Origin: Sipunculus nudus
Lineage: Eukaryota > Annelida > Sipuncula > Golfingiida > Sipunculidae
Reading direction: 5' to 3'
Assembly: GCA_026874595.1 (NCBI GenBank)
Contig: CM049311.1
Location: forward strand, 8,159,676 to 8,223,675
Length of the DNA stretch: 64,000 bases
Position numbers and translations under genes: made by a program. Below the pieces are notes generated by a model. That model had not been told where the DNA came from and searched no databases. It saw only the letters and a list, made by a program, of their open reading frames with translations. This document shows positions 1 through 13,500 of the stretch, in pieces. Numbering within the stretch: position 1 is the first letter of the stretch; each line of letters opens with the position of its first letter.

Positions 1-911
1 GTAAAATAACAACAATCATGTCAGTTTCTTAGCTGTTATTGTATCCCCAGACAAAGTCGGGAGATACTATGTTTTCATACCGGTCCCGCCGCCGCCGCCA
101 CCGCATATAAATCTTGCTTGCGCGATAACTCAAAAAATATTTCACGGATCTTAACCAAACTTGGTATACGTATAGATATGGGTGAGAGGACAACGCCTAT
201 TAAAAATGAGGTCATGACCTTGACTAAGAGAGTGTCATTGACCTTGAATATGTCCAATTTCAGGGAAAATCACACAAATTCTTAAATATCTCAAGGAATC
301 TAGCATGGATTGATCCCAAAATCAACTTGATCGAAGATCTTGAATAGTATTGTCATGTACCGGATACAGGTCGCGCCACCTGTTATTCTTTTACTTGTTT
401 TCGTGCCGTTTAATACCCCATCATTGCCACTTAACAGTACTGTGAGCATTATAAGTCAAAAACTAATTTACAGATTTCTTTCATATTATGCATATACATA
501 GATATGGGTTATAGGATGATGTTTATTTAAATGAGGGTCATGACCTTTCCTATGAGAGTGGCCTTGACCTTTAATATTGCCATATATGGTGAAAATCACA
601 CAAAATCATTAATATCTCAATAAGGGATGCATTGATTGGTCCAAAAATCAACTTGACCGAAGATCTTGGATAGTGTTGTTATGTACCAGAAACTGGTAGC
701 GCCACCTGTTATTCTTTTACTTGTTTTCGTGCCGTTTAATACCCCATCATTGCCACTTAACTGTACTGTGGGCATTATAAGTAAAAAACTAATGGACAGA
801 TTTCTTTCATATTATGCATATACATAGACATGGGTTAGGGGATGATGTATATTGAAATTGGGGTCATGACCTTTTCCATGAGAGTGACCTTTTCTATGAG
901 TGTGATCTGAT
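1..911. repeat. Tandem ~326 bp repeat, about 2.5 copies
   Basis: A block around GCGCCACCTGTTATTCTTTT at 373 recurs at 699 (spacing 326). Flanking phrases such as ACCCCATCATTGCCACTTAA and CATATACATAGA recur with the same spacing, and a more diverged first unit lies before 360. It shares the GCGCCACCTGT core with the arrays at 6.2, 13.8 and 52-54 kb. No coding content. Confidence 0.75.
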
Positions 912-2157
912 ATTAATTGTTGCTGAAGATGGGGGGCCTATTCTTAAAGAGGGGGGGGGGATTAATTGTCTGGGGATACTATGGCACCTGCGGTGCCAAG
1001 AAATATCTATTACATCTGGTGTCCCAAAACCTGGTATGTTTATTGATCACAAGTGGTTGCCTTATAGTAATCACCCTGTCTGTCTGTCTATTTGTGTGTC
1101 TGTCTGTCTGTCCATCCGTCCATCCACTTAAATTTGTTTCCAGATGATAACTCAAAGTTGGATTGACATATGGATTTCAAACTTGATATCCACCACTCAA
1201 GCAATTTAGTGCCTAAATTAATTTAGGGTCACAAGGTCAAAGGTCAGGGTCACAGGACTCACTTATTTAAAAGGATCATGGCTGCATTTTAAGCCAAGCT
1301 TTAAATCCTAAACTTTCCATCTTGCGCATTTAGCTGGCTTGCCAGTATATAGGGAGAGCATAAACGAATTTAGGGTCACAAGTCAAAGGACAAGGTCACA
1401 GGGACCATCTGTTCACAAATTAGTTTCCAGATGATAACTCCAGTTTAGTTTGATATATTGGTTTCAAACTTTACTTATTTATTGCTCACCACTAAAGTAA
1501 GAACCTTGTTGATTTTTGGGTCGAACGGTCAAAGGTCAAAGTCACAGGACCCATTTCTTTAGAAAAGAATGCGAATGCATTTGAAGTGAGACTTTTCATC
1601 GCAAACCTTTCATCTTCAAGATATCGCTAACTTGTCAACAGGGGGAGATTCTGTTCGATTTTGGGGTCATAGGGTCAAAGGTCAAGGTCACAGGACCCAT
1701 CCATTCATAAATTAGTTTATGGATGATAATTCTGCTTTGGATAGACAAATTGGCTTTTAACATGATAAAATAATGACCCACCACTAAAGTAAATTCATTT
1801 TGATTTTCAGGGTCAAGAGATCAAAGTTGAAGGTCACAGGAGCCACATCTTTAAAAAGATTGTGGATGCAATGTAAATCAAACTTTTCATCACGAACTTT
1901 CCATCTTTCACACATGGCTTACTTGCCCAAAGTGAGTAAAATCTGTAGATTTTGAGGTTACCTGGTCAGAGGTCAAGGTTTCTTTTTTGAAAGATAGTTA
2001 CAATAATCTAATTGCTGCAAGTTAAAGGATAATAAGTTCTAAGTTTTATTATCACAAGGTCATTGTTTAAGGTCACAGGACTGTCATTCTAAAAAATTTC
2101 TTGAAAAATATCCTTATAGACAAATTCAGCTTAGCGTCGAGACCCATGGGTCCCTAG
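912..2157 (+). mobile_element. Helitron-like non-autonomous repeat (copy A)
   Basis: It holds a CCTGTCTGTCTGTC tract near 1075, four or more blocks of 'GGTCAAAGGTCAAGGTCACAGG', and an end with GACCCATGGGTC (2141-2152) then CTAG (2154-2157). That end is shared with copies at 34.1 and 54.9 kb. The 5' border is uncertain. Confidence 0.5.
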
Positions 2158-4783
2158 TTGTAAATAAGATACCTTTTCCATGGTCATTGGTGAAGATTTT
2201 TTAATGTCAGCCGACCCGTGAAACTGATAAAAAATTTTAAAAAAATATTTTCCGGAAAATATGATCGTATCGTGTTCAAAAACCACCTATCTCTATATAT
2301 GGGGAGGCGACAAAACAGATGCCCGTTAACGGTGCAACACGTTTCCCTGCAGGCGCCGGCGGCTATAGGCCTATAATCTTATGAGGTTGTTGACTTTACA
2401 AAGATTACTCCATGCACAGACGTTCAATCTGTGTCTGACACAATGAGGTTACGTTTATCCTTCATCAGGGTTTGTTGCTGTATTTATTTCTTGTTTATTT
2501 TCAGGCTGTTAGTCAATGGCTACAAAGTTACTTGAAACTGTCGAATCTTGAATATTCTGAGTTTGGTGAAGGTTAATTAACATATATGCTAATTAGGACT
2601 CTAGGGAATATCCTTACCAAAGACAACAATGGTATGTATATATAATATTTATTTTGCTGTTTACTCTGTTTAGCCCTATTTCGGCAGTATGAGAAAGAAA
2701 GGGAGATGAAAGATTTCCAAGAGAGTGGACGGGAAGGTTAATCCTGGTAACGTGTAGAAGGAAACCCGGAGCCGAGTTAGCCACACAAATGCAACGGCTG
2801 ACTTCAGTAGTCAGCCGAATTTCGTGGCTCAACTCGGCTTGAAAAATGTCGGCTGGCTTAAACTGACCTGAAAGCCTATTCATTTTACTATAATACAAAG
2901 TATAAATTTCATATAAAAAAAAGTTAACTATATTACGTGAGACATATTGAATCGATCTACATTTAACTAGTTTTTGATTAAATATCGAGCATAGTTTACC
3001 TGGTGGGTTAATAAGCCAACTTTTCATTCTTCAACAATCACACCGTTTCCTTTCAGCGACAAGAACCAAAAAAAAATCAAAACCTGAACATTTGTTTCGG
3101 ACAATTTTATTTGTAAAAGATTTATCTTTTTATACTTATCTTTTCTTAAGCCAAACTGAGCTGCACAAATCGGCTCACTTTGGCTCAATGAAATATCAGC
3201 GTCGTCTCCTAATAAACTCAGCTGGCTCGACTTAATCTTAACTCGGCTGAAGGCGGCGCAAAATGACGGCGGCGCCGGGCGCTATTCCAAAATATGTTTG
3301 TTCCGGATATCCTGGTAACGTGAAAAACGAAACCGATGTGGTTCCAAAATATGTTTGTTCGCATCCGGATCGCCTCTCTTATATACTCTTATCATCGCTC
3401 AGTATCCACTATCATTGATTTTTTTCTTGGACTTCTCTTGTTAGTTTTCTTGACATTTTAGTGGTGACGGTTTCGTTGATTAAGCAAATTAAGCAGAGCT
3501 CGAAACCCATTAACATATTGTTTCTCAAATTCAATATGTAGGACCTAAATGTTCGCTCTTGGACTCTTGGCGAAGGCAAGGTTTTTACAGTAGTTACACT
3601 TTCAAAACAACATTAAATTTGAGTATTTGTTCTTTTAACTCAAAAAAAAGAGCACGTACTTGCCACTGTTTTTAGAATACATGTATATTGTTTCCAAATT
3701 TATTTTTGTATGATAGAATCTCTTATTTCTGGTTGTCTTTGTTATTTAAATTTTAAAACTATGTATATATGTTTATTTCAATAAGAATTTCAAACCTCTC
3801 CTACAGGAAATATTTCTCAGTTTAATAGGTTAGAAATTTATTCACTTAGACACATTGTTTTAATATAATATTTTGTCCAAATGTTTTCATAAGTATATAA
3901 CATGTTAGATGTGAGGGACTGTTTTTAAGTTACCATGATAACAATTAATTTAAAAAGGATATATCCAATACTGCCTACTGAAGAACGACGAAAAAAATCA
4001 AGGTTAACTAAATCGCAATACTCAAGACTTAAACACATGCTCATTACAGGTTATTAAGGGGCAAAGTTGATCCCTTCCCTGGGGAGTACATTGTTTTTCT
4101 TCTACCATGTTTTCACTATCATATTACAGTGAACGTTTTATACAATTTACAAAAGATCAGCCGTGCCATGTTTCTCATTACATCAATATCTCGCGGATCT
4201 TTATATCTAGTTTACGCAGACTATACCCGTAATCGTATTTCATAGGAAATCTGGGCCTTGTTTGATTACCATCTGAACAAACACGCATTAAAATTGTAGA
4301 AAGCTTGAGGCATTATGGAGGCACTAAAGTATGAATACTTGTTGCGATTCTGAACACTGTCAAGGATACATGGTGGCCATTCAGTATGCCATGCCGTATA
4401 TGATAAAACCTTTACCTAACGGGCCTGCATATTTCAAATAACTTGTTTTTTTGACTAGTGAAAAACTTGACATTGATAGGCTGCTCTGAATGTAACTAGT
4501 ATATAATGTTATGCCCATATTCCCCGGTACTCATGTTCCTCATGCAGTCCAGTCCCCATGTTGATATTTGTTTACCAGTCCTTATATATGTTCCACATGC
4601 TGTCCTTATGTTCCGAACCCATATATATATAAATATTCTCCAGTCCCAATTTTACCAGTACCTGTGTATCTCAGACAAATATCTGATGTGATTAATAAAA
4701 TACAAATAAATTATTAATACAATATAAGTAATGAAGAAAGTAATAGGCAGCTAAAAATACGCGAGAAAATCAAGATATGAGCG

Positions 4784-4785
<2 letters not shown>
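2158..4785. other. Upstream AT-rich DNA, no gene recognised
   Basis: ORFs here are short and show no domain or splice-consistent coding. CGGCT-rich words recur at 2775-2870 and 3150-3260. The signal-peptide exon of the cadherin could lie here but I cannot pick it out. Confidence 0.5.

Positions 4786-4847
<62 letters not shown>
4786..4847. repeat. (AT)n microsatellite, ~62 bp
   Basis: Uninterrupted AT dinucleotides, upstream of the first visible cadherin exon. Confidence 0.97.
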
Positions 4848-4848
<1 letters not shown>

Positions 4849-5289
4849 CTACATTAGCCTGGACGTATTAATTGATTACTTTTTTTATTTATTTCTTCTT
4901 CAACGAATATATAGACATCTGTTAGTAACTACTTATACTGAGCGTTCGGGTCGGTCACACGAATCCAAGATCATATTGAGTCAAATCTAAAAGGAATATT
5001 GTGTGTTATCCTTAAGAAAAGTATATTTCATCGGAGAAGTTTCTTTAGGGAATCTCAAGTCTGTATCTGTTAAGACTTGACTATGGTCGCGGTGCTGTGT
5101 CAGTTGACCTTGATTCAGCAGACGATCGGTTAAGCACGCGTAATGCGCATGCACATCGAAAAGATGTAATAATTTAACCATTTACTCTGTGGAGAAGTGG
5201 GATATAAGCTTAACTTTCTAATGATTCTTTGAAATCACGTGCAACGATTCTTACAATATTAAACTTTACAATTATGTTCTTATTTGCAG
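4848..5289. other. Sequence upstream of exon 1, nothing else recognised
   Basis: It ends in the acceptor CTTATTTGCAG. The phase-1 entry of exon 1 means this is intron, at least at its 3' end. Confidence 0.55.
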
Positions 5290-5376
5290 TCTGCTCTCAG
5301 TTCTATGGACGAATAGACATCGAAAATCGCATCCGGGAACCTCTGCGTTTGGTCGTTAACGACTCTGTGCCAGTCG
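5290..5376 (+). CDS. Cadherin exon 1 of those visible (EC1 start)
   Basis: Acceptor TTTGCAG, donor GTAAGT, phase 1 in and 1 out, residues 1-29. It reads CSQFYGRIDIEN... and ends NDSVPVG, the usual first strand of an EC repeat. The leading Cys is a candidate for a disulfide with the Cys in exon 3. There is no ATG or signal peptide, so at least one 5' exon lies upstream, in 1-5289 or outside the window. Confidence 0.75.
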
Positions 5377-7665
5377 GTAAGTAGTGACGTCATCACGTAT
5401 TATTACAAGTGGATTTCACATGCTTGACCATCCGTACCGTAAAAAAAAAACCTATCTGGATTCCAGGACACCTTGCCCAGTTGATTTATCCTCGTGTTTG
5501 AGGTGTATCAACGAAGTCAGGGTAGACCAAGCTGAGGACTTACTGACTATGGGCCTTGTTTTAAGGGGGCATGTCCCCCTCACTTTATCAGGGGAGGGGG
5601 ACAAAGTATCATTTGTCCGAATCACTTTTTAGAGGGATACTTACTTTTGATATCATAATTGCATGTTCCACTTTCTGGGTTTTCTTATCTCAGCTGACTG
5701 TAAGTCAACTGAGCTATAGCGATCGGGCAGCGACCGTCGTCCGTTCGTCTTGCCGTCCGGCTGTCTGTCTGTTAGACTGGCACCTTTTGACACCATTGGA
5801 CCTAGAAACCTACAATTTAATATCCAGAGAGGTCCATAAAAATCTACTTCGAAAATGTCACTGTGACGCATATCCTCCGAGCAGTGGGGCTCGTAAGTAC
5901 CCCAAGAATAATTGAAAATTTGATACAAAACCTCCAATATCTTGACAATTTATACATGGATTGCTCTGAATTTTGGATTTATTGACTAGGGTTGTTAGTT
6001 CTCAAAAATTTGTAGCGTCAATTGCTTTTTTTTCTAAATTTTACAATTTTCCCCCTTGTTTTGGGGACTGTCGAATGACAGCGATCGAGTCCGTTGCTCA
6101 ATTTCAGCTTCATCTAGTGTCCTGAAACCTCACGTGTATATTGATTATGACTGGTTTCTCCAGTTCCTGAAGACTGGTGGCGCCACCTGTATTTTTTTTC
6201 TATTCTTTACCTTTTCCACTTTATTTTGAGAATGCCAAATTAAATTGAAACTATCAAATTTGCAACTGTGGTTTCATCTCGTGTCCTGAAACCTTGTGTG
6301 TTATTAGGGCGCCGCTTGAGTAAGCGGATGCCCTACAGTAATCACCCTGTCTGTGTGTCTGTCAATCCGTATGTTCGTCTCTGTACATTGGTCTTTTTAT
6401 TTCCTGGTGATAACTCCAGTTTGGATTTACATACTGATTTCAAACTTGACCTATAAATAGCCTACCTCTATTGCAAGAACTCTTTAGATTTTGGGGTCAT
6501 GAGGTCAAAGGTCAAGGTCACCAAACCCACTTATTTAGAAATATTGTAGATGCATTTTAAGCCAAACTCTTCATCCCAAACCTTCCAATTTGCACATATA
6601 GCTGACCTGCCAATGGGGGAAGATTATAATTGATATTTGGGTCATAAGGTAAAAGGTCAAGGTCACAGGGGCTATATCTCTGCTTACTTCCGCGGATGAT
6701 TACTCCAGTTAGGAATGACATATTGGTTTCAAGATAAACCAGGTTGATTTAGGAGTCACCAGGTTAAAGTCACAGTGGCCATCTGTCCATAAATTTGTTT
6801 CTGGGTGAAAACTCCATTCTTTGTATTAACATATTGGCTTCAAACTTGATTTATAAATGGCCCATCAATAAAGTAAGAACATTTTTTTATTTTTGAGTCA
6901 TGAGGCCAAAGGTCAAGGTCACAGGGCAGAAGGCGTTATTCAGTATTATGTAAAAATTAAGTCTGAATCAGGATTTCGGCTGGACCACATCGTGATCAGG
7001 GTTTGGACTGGTCAAATTCCTGATTGGGAATTGGTCTGGACGTTATAAAACATTCTGATTATCAATTTCAGCTGAGGGTCGTGACCCACAGGTCCCTTGT
7101 TTCATATGTGTCTCAATATTCTTTCAGTTATGCATTTCGTAAAAGCAAAATTAGGATATGGCCTGCTTCAGTGGCCTTATTGATAGGGTTGATAACTGAG
7201 CTTTTTCATTACTTTCATGACCAGAATATATAAACTCTATTTTATAGTTAAAGTTTTTTATATTCCGTGTTTGGCCTACTCGACCGCCGATGCTTTCGCC
7301 CTCTCACACTTTCCTAGCAAACAATGGCCATGTGACCGGCTTTAAACGGGGTATACGTTATTTTCAAGAAGGCTGAAGCCTGGGATTAATGTGGGGCATG
7401 CTTTTGTGGAATTCAGATAATTATCTACATATGGTTTAGCTGGCATGAACGTCCAAAGAACATTAGTATTGTATAGCTTTATATAAGGTTTGCAGAAGCG
7501 GCTCTGTTAAATAGCAAGTGGTGAAGTAATTCAGTCCCTCTTGAAATGATATCATCAAGATTACACCATTTAAAAATCTTCAAAATGCACCCCATCTCCT
7601 CTGAATTTTATGTTACCGGATATCAATCTGTATGGAAATTTTAAGTGAATACACCTGACCGCATG

Positions 7666-7739
<74 letters not shown>

Positions 7740-10516
7740 TGTCCTTTTGACTTACGTACATGAGTCTGAGCTAAGTTACATCCCGTTAGTATATCCATAT
7801 GTGATACAACTCTGTTTAGAATTGGATATTTTAACTACCCAATTCCCCTTCTTAAATTTAAATTCATTTAGGTTGTTACGGAACCTAATATGAACAGATC
7901 ACGTATGCGTGATGAATACACATTTTGTAATGGAGATAAAAAAATCAGATTCTGTAATACTAGACAGCGTGAAATGTCTAGGGGAATGAATAAAGAAGTC
8001 AGTGGTTTTTTGTAAGTAAATAACTATAATTTATTATTAAAACAACCGTAACATTACAATACACTAAATCAATACAATTATACAGTAAAACAGCGGTATA
8101 ACAACAAATCAATACAATCACACAGTAAAATACACAAAGTGCACAGTACCTGGTTACCACCACCGTCACAACGATAAGTGCTTTAAATGTATACTCTCGG
8201 AGAATGACAGTCCAGTGTAAAGCCCTTGTAACAATCCAGAAAGTAAACTGAAGTCCAAAAGAAAAGCTATAATTGCCACACTCGTCGGATAAGGTCCCAG
8301 AAACTGACACACGCTTCTGCGTCCGCTAGAAATCTTCAAGCCGTGAATTTTCAACTCCTCGAACAGTCTAAAAGATCTTACACAACGCAGTAAACACGCG
8401 TTACTGGAATCATCTAGAAAAACATCGCCGTGCCTCTTCATACCATGGTGTACACGTGAGCTCGCCCCAAGCCAGCATGACAACAAGAGTTCAACCAGTA
8501 CGGATTAAACTGCGAATGTAACAAACGGCCCGGCGAGGGTGTCACAACACGAGTTACGCCCGTGTCACACAATAAAAAGAGCATCTGTAACAAGGTTGTT
8601 CTCTCACTCTTAACTTTGTCGTTTTCAGCTGGATTTCAATTTTAAGCAATATCTGACTCTCTTTGTCAGTGTATGTACATATAGTTTACAGAAATAGGCA
8701 ACAGTCTGTATATACTCTAGTGCGACTTCTTTACCTATAAGTATGTGTTAGATGTTATACGTATGACAGACATATAAAAAGTGAAGCAACGCGCCACTCA
8801 TACATCATGTGTATCATGTTGTCAAGAGTGTCGGCTTTATTTATAAAAATAAGTTGTAGAACATGTTTGGTTTTGCAACTGCATGTTGACTCGGAGCACA
8901 CTTCAGAATAGATCATGTTGTGGCGCTTAAATCAACTATTTTTAGTTCCTTATCTGTTTCACTGGTGGAAACAGGCCGGTTACTTTTACAACGTTTTAAA
9001 GTAAGATATACCATTTACACACGCAAACTGACACGGTAGTTAATTATTAACGCGATTCCACTCGGTGTCTAATGGAGAACACCACTGATAAATGGTTTCC
9101 CTTTATTCAGAGGTTAAGTATTTACGGAAATTTGCCTCTTCATGAATAACGTCAAGGCGATTCTTTTAATATATTTCTTAACCTACAGATGTTTGTTAGC
9201 GCATGCCGTCAGAACTAACTTCAATAAAGGTTGACGACGGCATGGAAAAAGCTACTGTTATAGACGGATAAATCCTTTCCTCGGTTAACATGCATGCAGT
9301 GTGGATAGCTTAGGTATTAGGACTATTATGCACTTACTAAAAATGTTTCATCGGAATTCTCCTTTTTTGTTATTGAAGAAGAACTCAAGACAAACCCTGA
9401 GTTAACTGTTTAACATGCTGTCGGTCCCATCTTACTTTACAATGCTTCTCTAGTCTCTCGGGCATATTCTTTCCCATTGCTCATCACGGCTCCCTCCTTG
9501 GGGAGCACACAAACCAAGCAGGCGTAACAGGCGCTGAAAGATTATTCGTTCTTCATTTGTCTGCAAACAAAGACCGGTACCCGTTCACTTCTAGGTGCAG
9601 ACGGCGCAACTTTGTGGTCAAGGCTTTGGCAAGGGGTCTCAGAGCGAGAGGCGGTCTGAACGGGCGAAAGATGTTCAGCGCCCTAACCATCACTCAACCA
9701 CGTATGAAAGTGCTATATGTATTGTGCCTTTCTAAAAATAGTCAGAGAATAAAAGACAGGTTCTCGTGTCATGAAATATAGTGCAGTTTGTTCTATTTGA
9801 TTATATAAGTCCAAGTCTCGGCATTTCATGTACTAGTCACAGCATGAACACCTGTACTTGTTGATAACATTATTATTATTATATACACCGTCCGTCAAGA
9901 GTTATCAACAGGTACAGGCTTCCCCGCTGGGATTTCTATAAACCACCAACTCCCTTGTTTCTCAATGTTTGTTTTTACAGAGAACATCGTGCAACACGCT
10001 GTCTGGAAACATTCCCCATTATTTATCATCAGTCCTGCTTATTCCACTTGTTAACAGTGCAGACAGACAGTATTTCTAATACGTTTAGGAGGGGGCAACA
10101 AGTCTATATTTTATGTACCATGGCTTTATGACCTTTTGTCTACAACTAACAATACAAACATTTTTTTAGCAGATTTCAAGTTTACATGTAGGTTTATATC
10201 AGGTCAGCAAGTACCGTTTAATAGTTCTTCTCCTGGGATAAGTACGGTAGCTGTTTGAATATAGGTTACTCTAATTTGTTATTTTGAGGGTTCCCCGGCT
10301 GACATGCGTAGACACCTGAGACAGAATGATAACCCTGGCCTCGCCTCAGCCGCCGCGGGCAGAGCTTGAAGAATGTTCACATTAATAATATACCGGTATA
10401 TAACTTCATAAAAGCAATTCTGCTATCTTTGACAAAGTTGTTGTGTTTTAAAAACGTTTCCAATGGAAATACGATTTTGGCAGAGAATGTGACGGCTAAT
10501 ACAAACTCTCAATTTA

Positions 10517-10574
<58 letters not shown>

Positions 10575-13500
10575 TAGGTGTACTTTAAGTTCATTAGGTG
10601 TACTTTTAGTTAATTAGATCATGCAATGTAATATATTACCCTCGTGGGTTTCTAACTTAAAGGCAGCTATTCGCCTAACTTTTCCATAATATTTATCTGA
10701 TTCCTGGTTTACTCTGCGTACATATTAATGAACTCCAGGTTATTCATGTTCAGAAGGTTATTATGATGCCTCTGTGACGGATGTATATCGCCAAACAGAT
10801 AAACCACGTGACATAAGGTGGTCGGTTTTTATATGTGCATAATTTGAAAGGTCGCTATTTGCAAAACACCCTTGGAAAACTTCTTTAGACTTGCAGTTAT
10901 AGATGACCTTGTTGAATGCGCTCGGATTTTTATACCCCCCCCCCCCCCATACATGTGGATGTAAACTATACGAACAGCCTGTGTGCTGTGGGGTCTGCGT
11001 TTTCTGGTCTATTTGTATCAAAGGGTAAAGTGATTATCTGTACAGTTAATGTAGACGTCAGATATTGGTACCGGTCCCTTTAGACATCAATAATAATAAT
11101 GAACAATGTGATGTGTGTGTTCCCAACAGAGATCGCTCCTTCCGCCCATAGGTCTGACCCCCTTAAACAGGTGCAACAGATGTCGCAAAGCAGACGACAC
11201 ACGAAGTTAGTTTCTCCCACAGCAGACGACATACTGCTATGCTATACTATGCACTGACTTTATGTTCCATCGGGGTGATAGTTTTGTCGACAAAGATATA
11301 GTTTACGGCACTCCATGAAACTAGAGATTATGATTACGATTTGTCATAATAATAAAGCCTGCTACAACAACGTCATGATTTCTTTAAAAACATATAATTC
11401 TCTATAAGTTATTGTAATGTTCACCTGTTCCGGTGTTCGGTTACGTTTCCTTTTTGCTTACATTTGTCGCTATGGCCATAAGGCATGAGGGGAAAACACT
11501 TTTGGAATTCGTTGTTTATAAGTTGTGCATGTAAGTGCTCAGCTTTCCTTTGAAACTCCCAAGGACACAGTCATAAGATAAATAAATATGGCTGGATTCG
11601 TGATTCATGGTACAGAAGAAATATTTAATTATATATAGTTAATTACTGTAGTCAGTTCAAATAAGGGCCGCCCATCGTTTTTTTTATTTTGGTTTCTTTG
11701 AAATATTATTGAAATGACAGGGTAGAATAGTTTCTTTATAGCTGATGATGTATTTAATTATATTAATGGTATTTAGTACAATCATCGTACAATAAACATA
11801 TTTAAAAAAGAATCCTTGGCCTTGTCTCTAAGACAACAAGCCATAAGAAAAGCAGACTTTCTCATAAGGGTAGACTGTTTACTCCTAGCGGATTCAGGGC
11901 AGTATACAGACGAGGATTTCAAGCGCCACTACATAGAAAGGTTACCAACTTGCGAAAATTCAGTGTTTATTAAGTTGACCGAAAATTGTTAAACCCAGTA
12001 TTGCACTGACAGGGAATCAAATTACTGTGTTACTGAAACAAAAAAGTACGGTGTCTCGTGAGTCACTTATAGCAAACCACAATTCTGTATGAAAGACATG
12101 TATCGGTAATTCTACCACGATTGACAATGGATAGCTTATACAGGCTTACTACAAACACAAAAACTTCTTCTTGATACCGTAACTTTTATCTAAAGGCGTC
12201 TCATCTCCTATGAGCTATAAAAAAACACCCTCATCTCTCTAATTGAATAAATTACCTATGACTGTAGACATTTGGTCCAACTTTGACATTTTCAGTTTAA
12301 ACGGATTCGAACCTACATGTACGAGTCACTGTTCCACCAAAACACGTTCGTACAGTGGTCGAGCAGTGAAACGTTTGAAAACCACTGAATGGAGTTCATT
12401 ACTATGATGATTTTAATTCAACAGACAAAGCTAACATGTATAAACTATGAATTTAACTTTAACAGTTCTCTCTAGGTCGCTTTGAGAAAATGGTGATGAT
12501 TACTATCGAGATTAATTAATCCCTCCCAAGTTTCAAATATTTCGACTTCTACAAGAGAGGAGACATTCCACTCGTTGTATGGAGCTGCGTGCCCCATTGG
12601 AGAATATATCGAATAAACTGATGTCTCGTGTTTATCGCCTCGTGGTGTCGTCTGCTTGTGTGCATAAAGTAACAAGTCACGGCCGTGGGACCCCAAGGAG
12701 ACTTTTAAAAACTCCAATATCTTCGGACTGTGCTCTGCAGATAAACAGTATATAAAGCAATTAAATTAGTGTAGAGCTCCCTGCACTCACGCAATGACTG
12801 TATACCGCTATATATAAAAGCTAGTTGTTCACATTTTTTTATGCGCAGTCTTTATATTCCTAAGTACTTTTTTGTAACTGAAGCTGACTGTAAATCTCTC
12901 AAAACACCATCTGTATAAGTGCTCTTATAGGTTCAGATGAACAACCAGCTGCTGTCTGTATATAGAGAACTTCATATAAATATTATTTAAGCCTCTTCGT
13001 CATGTTTTCCTATATGTGTCGCAATAAACTGCAACAGATATAAAAAATAAAAGTTTGTTTTTATATTAAATACAATATTAAATACAAAAAGGTTTCCCCT
13101 CCTTGCGCAACTGTTCCTTTATTTCATTAATTACATACACCGACATTTGCAACGTTATACATTAATGGAATTACGTATAATACATGGGGCGCTGTTTTAA
13201 ATTAAACTCCCTTGGAGGACTATGTTGTACCCGCGTTTATTTTTTTTTGTCAACAGTTTTCATTTATCTTATTCTATTTCAAAGGGGAGAGTCAACATGC
13301 AGCTAATTTGCTGATTTTATTGTAGGTTCTTGAATGTGTGCAGCTAAAGATAAACGTATAAAACAATGTCAAACTTTAAATTCATTTTACTTAGGGGATA
13401 AACTTAACAGTATAAAACAATATGTATAAAAACTGTACATGTTTTTTTAGCTCAGCTGACTGAAAGTCATCTGAGCTATAGCGATCACTCTTTGTCCGTC

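Noticed and set aside
2614-3027. 137-codon minus ORF
   Set aside because: No domain, AT-rich composition, no splice or regulatory context; looks like chance.
7570-7798. Ile-Tyr repeat proteins
   Set aside because: Translation of a (TA)n microsatellite.
8166-8486. 106-codon minus ORF in a higher-GC block
   Set aside because: No recognisable domain; could be part of an unrecognised repeat.
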